Shown here one piece after another: positions 56,823 to 64,000 of a stretch of 64,000 nucleotides of DNA; within the stretch, counting starts at the first letter, position 1; the number at the start of each line of letters is the position of its first letter. The notes under the pieces are model-generated. The model searched no databases. It was not told where the DNA came from and saw only the letters and a program-made list of their open reading frames with translations. The translations under genes were made by a program, and so were the position numbers. Origin of the DNA: Stictocephala bisonia (taxonomy: Eukaryota > Arthropoda > Insecta > Hemiptera > Membracidae); the NCBI GenBank assembly GCA_035578905.1, contig JAQJVL010000047.1:301501-365500 (forward strand), in the 5' to 3' direction.

Positions 56823-57884
56823 ACGTACAGTGGTATTGACCTTCCCCTCCGCCCATACATGCACAGCAGTAATGACTCTCCCACCCGCACATACACGCAC
56901 AGTAATATTGACCCACCCACCCACCCATACATGTACAGTGATATTGACCCACCTGCCCACCCATACACGTACAGTGATATTGACCCACCCGCCCACCCAT
57001 TGACGTACAGTGGTATTGACCCACCTGCCCACCCATACACGTACAGTGATATTGACCCACCCGCCCACCCATAGACGTACAGTGATATTGACCCACCCGT
57101 CCACCCATACACGTACAGTGATATTGACCCACTAGTCCATCCATACACATACAGTGATATTGACCCACCTGCCCATCCATACACGTACAGTGATATTGAC
57201 CCACCCGCCCATTCATACACATACAGTGATATTGACCATCCTGCCCACCCATACACGTACAGTGATATTGACCCACCTGCCCACCCATACACGCACAATA
57301 ATATTGACCCACCCACCCACCCATACATGTACAGTGATATTGACCCACCTGCCCACCCATACACGTACAGTGATATTGACCCACCCGCCCACCCATAGAC
57401 GTATAGTGGTATTGACCCACCCACCCACCCATACACATACAGTGATATTGACCCACCCGCCCACACATACACGTACAGTGATATTGACCCACCTGCCCAC
57501 CCATACACGTACAGTGATATTGACCCACCCGCCCATCCATACACGTACAGTGATATTGACCCACCTGCCCATCCATACACGTACAGTGATATTGACCCAC
57601 CCGCCCACCCATTCACGTACAGTGATATTGACCCTCCTACCCACCCATACATGTACAGTGATATTGACCCACCTGCCCACCCATACATGTACAGTGATAT
57701 TGACCCACCCGCCCACCCATAGACGTATAGTGGTATTGACCCACCCACCCACCCATACACATACAGTGATATTGACCCACCCGCCCGCCCATACACGTAC
57801 AGTGATATTGACCCACCTGCCCACCCATACACGTACAGTGATATTGACCCACCCGCCCACCCATACACGTATAGTAATATTGTA
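56823..57884. repeat. 36-bp minisatellite array 3 (~29 units)
   Basis: Units are ACACGTACAGTGATATTGAC plus CCACCCGCCCACCCAT. Longer-period copies exist: a block with GACGTATAGTGG recurs 324 bases apart (57398, 57722; nine units) and one with ACACGCACA recurs about 396 bases apart (eleven units). Because 36 is divisible by three and units lack stops, long frames stay open on both strands (up to 367 codons of a YGWAGGSISLYV repeat). These are by-products of the repeat in an intron, with no splice or codon evidence of expression. Confidence 0.96.
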
Positions 57885-59742
57885 CAGGAAATATATATAA
57901 TAATTATAAGTTACTCACTGTAGTAGTGTATTGGTCTATATAAAAAAGGAGCCTTCTTTTTACTACTATGGCTACTTGAAAATCTATAATATTATCAAGC
58001 AAAAATGCTGGTTGGTTAAGTACACAATTATTTAATAGTTTAAATAGTATATAGTTGAAGTTTGTAATGCTAAATCACTCCAATACAGCAGCAAATAATA
58101 TGACTGGTATTTTACTTTAATTACTGATATTATTTTACAATCAATCTTAAAATAATTTTAATGGAATCTCAATCGGAATATCAAATTTTGATAAATCACT
58201 GACCATGTCCTTGATAATCAGCCATCTGTACTTTATCTGTTACTTAACAAAGAAAAATATATCCTAAAATGGTTAGATCTGTCATCTGGAAATGTAACAA
58301 AAATGTCCAAATGGGACATAGAACTACCCCTTTTGGGTCATCAGGAGATATCAGATATTATCTCCTGATTTGAATATACCATTATATTTTAGAAGGGACA
58401 ACTTTGCTCCCCAAAAAACAAAAAGCAGTTCCCAGGCGAGGCTGAAGGCTAAATGCACTAATAGATAACTGTCTGAATAGTTTTTTTTTTTTTTTTTTTT
58501 TTTATTTACAAAGAAATAATATTCTAACTTCAAATATTTTCAACTTTATTTATTCTGATCACAGTGGTTTTCTTATTTGAATGCCTCTTAACACTGGTAG
58601 GTCAAAAAACTTTTTTTGTTTTTTTCTATTACAATATCTTTATATCAGCTATTAAACACCTCCCAAGAAGTTCTTTCATTTAATTATGTTTATAGTTATA
58701 AGTCCATCACCTCAAAGATGTGAATTAAGGCTTTCTTGGTACATACAGAATTGAGAAAATATTTTCTGGATTATTCCCAAATTTTAAAAACAGACCCTTA
58801 CAGGACTGATCTTGTTCATAAGTTATTTTAAATTACGTAATTTTTCTATAAATTAGCAAATTTGATTTTAAATAATTAATGTTTGTTTTTATTTTACTAC
58901 GACAAGAAATACAGTATTGTGTTTGGCATTTTATACTTTTTAATATCACAAATTTACAAAATCGATTAACTTTATATACTCAACTGGGATATGTACTTTT
59001 ACCCCATGTTATATTATAATACAATCGCTATGCACACGTACAGACACAGCACCTGCACCCACAGGATCGCGCTTCAATGACTTACTGCAATTATACCCCA
59101 CTTATCCCGCCGAGGGAGGGGGAGGGACTGGTATTTGTGTGTGAGTACCTTGCGGTCAGACGTACAGCTAGCACAGGTAGTGGATTTAATTTGTCCCTAA
59201 TGCCGGCCGAACCACCTTAAAAATGCATTACAGGGAAATATAATTAATCGACCAACAGATACTTCTCATATTGTATTGTTTTTACACATTAATTAATAGA
59301 TTTGTTAGTTGCATATTAATAGATTGTCATGCATAAATATTAATACATTTTTGCTTAAATCTTACGTTCAAATATAGTATTTAAATAAATACGTTAGGCT
59401 TGACATGATCCCTAAATTTCTGTTCACTTTTGCATCACTTGGAATTGAACTGCCCGGACAGCCTATTGTGTATACAATTTGGGATGGTAACCTTTTTCCA
59501 GGACTATCCATTTGAGACTTTTTTTCAAGGTGGGAGGGAATTGGATCAGTAGGTGATTCAAAGTTAGAATATTGCACTCCACGATACAAATCCTTAGCGA
59601 CTGAGTCAGACTTATTCTAACCGAGTAATTTACCGAAATATTAACTTCTATTGCTTTCACATTATTTTATTTTTTTAGTAAAATGTGTATATTGTTGCGA
59701 TGAGGCTCGTGTGAAGTTGGTTCCATTGACAAAAAGCGAACT
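57885..59742 (-). other. NUP107 intron
   Basis: AT-rich, with a T run at 58481-58503. A GC-richer patch at about 59030-59215 has no identified role. No exon seen. Confidence 0.5.
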
Positions 59743-60795
59743 CATCCAACCACAAATCACATTAACCCAGATTGCTACATTTAAAGCAGTTTTACTTGCT
59801 ATGTGACTGGTATTCACAAAATATATCACACTACAATAAAGGCTGGTTTACTTGTTAAGTGTATTCGCTGTAAACACTAGGACCCATCCAACCACAAATC
59901 ACGTTAACCCAGATTGCTACATTTAAAGCAGCTTTACTTGCTATGTGACTGGTATGTGTATTCACAAAATATATCACACTACAATAAAGGCTGCTTTACT
60001 TGTTAAGTGTATTCGCTGTAAACACTAGGACCCATCCAACCACAAATCACGTTAACCCAGATTGCTACATTTAAAGCAGCTTTACTTGCTATGTGACTGG
60101 TATGTGTATTCACAAAATATATCACACTACAATAAAGGCTGGTTTACTTGTTAAGTGTATTCGCTGTAAACACTAGGACCCATCCAACCACAAATCACGT
60201 TAACCCAGATTGCTACATTTAAAGCAGCTTTACTTGCTATGTGACTGGAATGTGTATTCACAAAATATATCACACTACAATAAAGGTTGGTTTACTTGTT
60301 AAGTGTATTCGCTGTAAACACTAGGACCCATCCAACCACAAATCATGTTAACCCAGATTGCTACATTTAAAGCAGCTTTACTTGCTATGTGACTGGAATG
60401 TGTATTCACAAAATATACCACACTACAATAAAGGCTGGTTTACTTGTTAAGTGTATTCGCTGTAAACACTAGGACCCATCCAACCACAAATCACGTTAAC
60501 CCAGATTGCTACATTTAAAGCAGCTTTACTTGCTATGTGACTGGTATGTGTATTCACAAAATATATCACACTACAATAAAGGCTGCTTTACTTGTTAAGT
60601 GTATTCGCTGTAAACACTAGGACCCATCCAACCACAAATCACGTTAACCCAGATTGCTACATTTAAAGCAGCTTTACTTGCTATGTGACTGGAATGTGTA
60701 TTCACAAAATATATCACACTACAATAAAGGCTGGTTTACTTGTTAAGTGTATTCGCTGTAAACACTAGGACCCATCCAACCACAAATCATGTTAA
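59743..60795. repeat. 148-bp satellite, 7 units
   Basis: Unit starts (CATCCAACCACAAATCA) fall at 59743, 59885, 60033, 60181, 60329, 60477, 60625 and 60773; spacing is 148 bases except the first (142). Units differ at only a few positions (GGTATG/GGAATG, GGCTGC/GGCTGG/GGTTGG), so the array is young or homogenised. A unit close to nucleosome length is typical of satellite DNA, but here it sits in a gene intron. Confidence 0.96.
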
Positions 60796-61456
60796 TCCAT
60801 AACCTATGTTGCCCATTACAATTGCCCCAAATTGTAAAATATATGATTGGAATAATGTATTTTTAAAGTATACTTATGTTTTAAAAAAACATTACAAAAG
60901 AAGCAAACAAAAGGCAACACGAACTTGTTTGAAAATAGTTGTAACGAAATGCAAAACTGGATGGTATATCCACTGATACATATAACAAGTACATTTTAAA
61001 TCAGTAAAAGATATAAAAACAATATCAGCAGCTTATTAAATAGTTCAGAAAACTTTAAACACTCATTTGTACTCCTGTATGAAAAAAACTGTTTGCCAGT
61101 ATGCTTATTGATCCCCAAAATATTATTGAAGAAGCTAAAAGATTTTAAATCTCTGATTCTATTGAGACATATATTAATATCAAACAAATTAAAGAAAATA
61201 TCATATAATTTAATTAAAACTATTATTCATAATCTAACCATACCATAATTTTGTTGTTTTAATCTCTGTTTTTTATAAGGAGTCTTCCCCAATGCATCTT
61301 TAGAATGTATTCTTTTTTTTACAAAAGGACAAATCAGAGAGTTATTGGCCAATCTCACTTATTCCTTTAGTACCTAAATTGTTTGAACTATTATTTTTTT
61401 ATAAAAGCACTTCCTTATGAATTTTGTTTATATAACATCTTTTTTAAATTTTAACT
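60796..61456 (-). other. NUP107 intron, AT-rich
   Basis: A weak reverse-transcriptase-like phrase (DKSESYWPISLIPLVPKLFEL across frames, about 61326-61390) suggests a very short LINE scrap. Nothing else is supported. Confidence 0.4.
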
Positions 61457-62561
61457 AGGGGTGTGCGAGAAGCTCGAAATTCAAGTTTTTTTTAAAACTC
61501 GAACTCGACATAAGATTTTTTTTAAATCGAGTCGAGTTTTACCATATCTTTGAGTGTAAAACACTATAATCAAGACAAAAGTCCCATTTGTATAATATAT
61601 TATAAAGATAATCAATTTATGTAGGCAACTGTATTTAAAATATGATCACAGTATCGTATTCGTAAAATGATATGTCTCGCGATGTATTCAGATTCGTGAT
61701 TCACGCATACAAGTTTCGATCGTACGGCCATGGTGATTACAGCGAAAAGTATTCTCGTTATTTATAGAGAAGGTATGACCAAATATGCTGTTTCAAATAG
61801 CCGTCACTAGTTATTCATACAAAACATGATAACTGATCACAAAGAATCAGTTATTGAACCGTTTCAAAACTTCGTTACGTAACTACTTTTACCAACATTT
61901 GAAATTAACAGGTGCATTTACTTCAGGTCCATAATTTAAAAAATCATGTCTAAAAATAGTTTTAGACTAAGACTGACAATTTCGGACAGATTTAATTAAA
62001 TCGTGTTCAATCTGTAACATAAACTACGCATGGAACGTAAACTATTGAAATTGAAAAGCTATAATAATTTGAGATAGAATGCCCGGAACAGTTTTGTTCC
62101 GGCACCGTGACTAATAAAATAACGATTAATGTAGCTACTACCAATACTTCGCTGACTCAACGAGTTCCAATATAAAATGTACTGCTAGCTGTGGATTCGA
62201 TTTGTATCCATTTTGTTTTGTGTTTACACTACAGATGGGAATTACAGTTACTTCTTCAACAACATATTACCTAATTCTATTATGTTCTGATAAGTTGTTA
62301 TAATAGGCCTAATCTGTTATTTTTGTAACCTATTACTCTCAACCCATTGCTATTATTGCTAGTTAGTATTGTATTGATATTAATTATTTTGTTTCTGTTA
62401 GTGGAAACTAAACATTGTAGTCAATAGTGAAATTGAGGTTAGCTGAAAATATTATTGAGTGTTTTCATTTTTGAAAATTAAGGGTTAAATACTCGACTCA
62501 AAAAAAACTCGAACTGGAAATTATGTCTAAAAACTCCTAAAATTGCTACTCGCACACCCCT
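61457..62561. mobile_element. hAT-like DNA element (copy 2)
   Basis: The left end AGGGGTGTGCGAGAAGCTCG and right end (inward) AGGGGTGTGCGAGTAGCAAT match the ends of the element at 5032-7563, including ACTCGA-rich subtermini. TTTTAACT lies at 61449-61456 and again at 62564-62571, two bases off the right end, probably a slightly damaged 8-bp target duplication. No transposase. It lies only about 50 bases from the donor of the next exon (62610). Confidence 0.8.
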
Positions 62562-62609
62562 ACTTTTAACTTTAATTAATATGTTTGTTATAACTTCTTT
62601 GGATGTTAC

Positions 62610-62880
62610 CTTCACATAAGCCTTGATAATCTTGTCACCAGTCTCTTGGCAAGTAGGCTGACCCAGCATACGCAAAATCAGAACCAAGTGCGCCAAGAAC
62701 CTGAGCATATGAGGGAGGCAGTCCTGTTGAGTCGACCACTCTAACATGACCTTTATCATCTGGGGAAGTTGGTCCAAGATAAGCAACTTCTGCAGTATGC
62801 ACTCCCGAGATGATGTTTGATCCCTGACTTTTGAATCTCCATTACTGTCTAAACTAGCGAATGTGTCCTCCATTGAGAGC
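62610..62880 (-). CDS. NUP107: Nup107, second exon in window
   Basis: Acceptor AAATACTTATAG; its first base completes a lysine codon from the first exon. It encodes LSMEDTFASLDSNGDSKVRD, then LQKLLILDQLPQMIKVMLEW and LPHMLRFLAHLVLILRMLGQ, ending phase 0 at AAG before GTAACA. Nup107 has L-E-x-x-F-x-x-L ... Q-K-F-L-I-L-x-x-x ... L-L-R-F-M-T-H-L-I-L-F-x-R-x-L-G at this position. The longer open frame that runs past the donor into the hAT-like element is not coding. Confidence 0.95.
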
Positions 62881-63460
62881 CTATAAGTATTTATTTATAA
62901 TGGTTTATTACAGTAATTATTAACTATTATTTATAGTATTTTTTTTAGTAAACTAATTTAATATGCTTTTACTTAATCACAATTGTGTTAAATCAGATCC
63001 TAAACACATGACATGAATAATATTAATTAAAATCAGTCATTTTAGTATAGAAAAATGAACCAGGACAGGTGATCAGTTGTTACTTATATGTATCAGTCAA
63101 TTTGTCAAACATGTAAGAACCGGATGATGCATTTCAAATGGAGTGATTCATCCTTTTATTTCATCTCTACTAAGTTATTAAATATATATGATACTTATAC
63201 GATATTACAATCTTCACATACGTCAACAATTATATTGAAATTAAACAAATGAAAAAAACTACATGCCGGAACTACAGATACTAGTCTTGTGGTCAAGCAA
63301 TGGACTGGAACTGGAGAACACGTCAGACAAAACAGAAAACCTGATGATGGATCACTCCATCTGAACTGCGTCGTCCAGTTCTCACATGTTAAACAGATTG
63401 ACTGATACATCTAAGTAATGCCTGATTAAGTTACTAACACTAGATTTCATTCCTACTTAC
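62881..63460 (-). other. NUP107 intron with foldback element
   Basis: No exon. It contains the inverted repeat at 63082-63416. Confidence 0.55.
63082..63416. repeat. Foldback element, ~70-bp arms
   Basis: The left arm (ATGTATCAGTCAATTTGTCA onward to GATTCATCC) and right arm (complement of ATGTATCAGTCAATCTGTTT onward) are inverted repeats of about 70 bases with scattered differences. It begins about 45 bases beyond the donor of the first Nup107 exon in the window. Confidence 0.78.
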
Positions 63461-63700
63461 TTAGTGTCCCAGTATTTTGTAGGTAGAGGAACATACTCTC
63501 GCAGACTGTTGTCACGTATCTCCTTCTCTGAAAGCTGGTCCACCAGGATTCGAGTGTGCGCCCAGAGTAAGTCCTCCCAAGTATCACAAGCAGGCAACAC
63601 TGCAGATAAGTGGCCACACAGAATCCCATATACAGCTCTAGCATATTTACCTGCACGTATATTATCTGCCAAACGCCAGGCACACAATTTCCATATATCT
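63461..63700 (-). CDS. NUP107: Nup107, first exon in window (5' part of gene lies beyond 64000)
   Basis: Nup107 is a scaffold nucleoporin of the Y (Nup107-160) complex, which lines the nuclear pore and also acts at kinetochores in animals. This exon starts after TTATTTGTTTTAG and encodes DIWKLCAWRLADNIRAGKYA, RAVYGILCGHLSAVLPACDT and WEDLLWAHTRILVDQLSEKE, ending two bases into a codon at AA before GTAAGT. L-P-V-C-D-T-W-E-D-x-x-W-A is a hallmark of the family. The nine exons total 1555 coding bases and about 517 residues, roughly the C-terminal 55% of the usual ~920-residue protein. All junction phases agree (2/1, 0/0, 2/1, then 0). The missing N-terminal exons lie beyond the window. Confidence 0.95.
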
Positions 63701-64000
63701 CTAAAACAAATAAATCACAATATTACCACTGTATGTGTATGATTCATACTCTTTTCTCATTTCCACAATTAATGGGCATCCCTCTCTCTTTGCTCACAAA
63801 AAAATCATCATTATTATCCCAAACACATTGTGATTCCATTCTCTATAGCATACATATACCGATCTTTCATTAGGTGAACTCGGTGATTATGGTGACTAGT
63901 GTTTCACTACCATTAAAAATATTTAACGTTATGTTTTAAGTTTAGATCATAAATTGTTCTGGAAAATACTCTTTGATTTGAAAAAGGTTTTCAGAAAAAT
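63701..64000 (-). other. NUP107 intron, window edge
   Basis: No further exon found in the remaining 300 bases. The 87- and 92-codon plus-strand frames here are shadows and chance. Confidence 0.5.

Noticed and set aside
56765..57868. A 367-codon minus-strand open frame made of a 12-residue YGWAGGSISLYV repeat, and the 248-, 268- and 215-codon frames overlapping it
   Set aside because: It exists only because the 36-base minisatellite period is a multiple of three and lacks stops. All strands and frames stay open, and it lies in a NUP107 intron.
63453..63742. Several open frames overlapping the first Nup107 exon on both strands
   Set aside because: Only the frame with CAWRLADN and LPACDTWEDLLWA matches the family; the others are shadows.

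Overview
The window is animal nuclear DNA, most likely from a hemipteran insect, perhaps a leafhopper or planthopper. The evidence is spliced genes with short exons and long introns, a strongly AT-rich background, and intron DNA dominated by mariner/pogo/hAT transposons, non-LTR retrotransposon fragments, tRNA-derived SINEs, a Penelope-like fragment and several satellite arrays. The species call is inference. There is no bacterial-type gene organisation, and nearly all open frames over 60 codons are chance or transposon remnants.

Two host genes lie tail to tail. On the + strand, seven exons (10421-34863) encode the C-terminal two thirds or so of an MFSD6-like major facilitator superfamily membrane protein. 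Splice phases agree across every junction, and the 5' exons must lie before base 1. On the - strand, nine exons (63700 down to 37949) encode about 517 residues of the C-terminal half of nucleoporin Nup107. All phases again agree and the frame ends in a stop at 37949; the 5' exons lie beyond base 64000. The genes converge across about 3 kb that holds one capsid-like open frame (37043-37306) of uncertain origin.

Layout: 1-8.8 kb is MFSD6 upstream intron packed with nested repeats (SINE, tandem direct repeat, two reverse-transcriptase fragments, a hAT-like element with target duplication, a hAT transposase remnant). 8.8-10.4 kb is an unusual tandem array of ten degenerate copies of the start of the next MFSD6 exon, each with its own splice acceptor. 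10.7-18.5 kb holds a foldback element split by a 1.4 kb solo LTR, a MITE, a Penelope GIY-YIG fragment with a hammerhead-ribozyme-like motif, and a pogo-like element. 18.7-24.6 kb holds a long inverted repeat, a transposon carrying a repeated 16-base motif, and a dead mariner whose 3' end has expanded into a 50-bp minisatellite. 24.6-35 kb holds the last MFSD6 exons and an internally deleted mariner-like element.

38-64 kb is NUP107. Its introns contain a LINE fragment split by a 36-bp minisatellite, two more arrays of the same minisatellite, a SINE, a LINE split by a 565-bp repeat whose second copy lies 1.7 kb away, a pogo-type MITE, a 148-bp satellite and a second hAT-like element. The two host genes have no evident functional link. 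The main interest lies in the repeat biology: exon-derived tandem duplication, minisatellite birth inside transposons, and ribozyme-like Penelope remnants.
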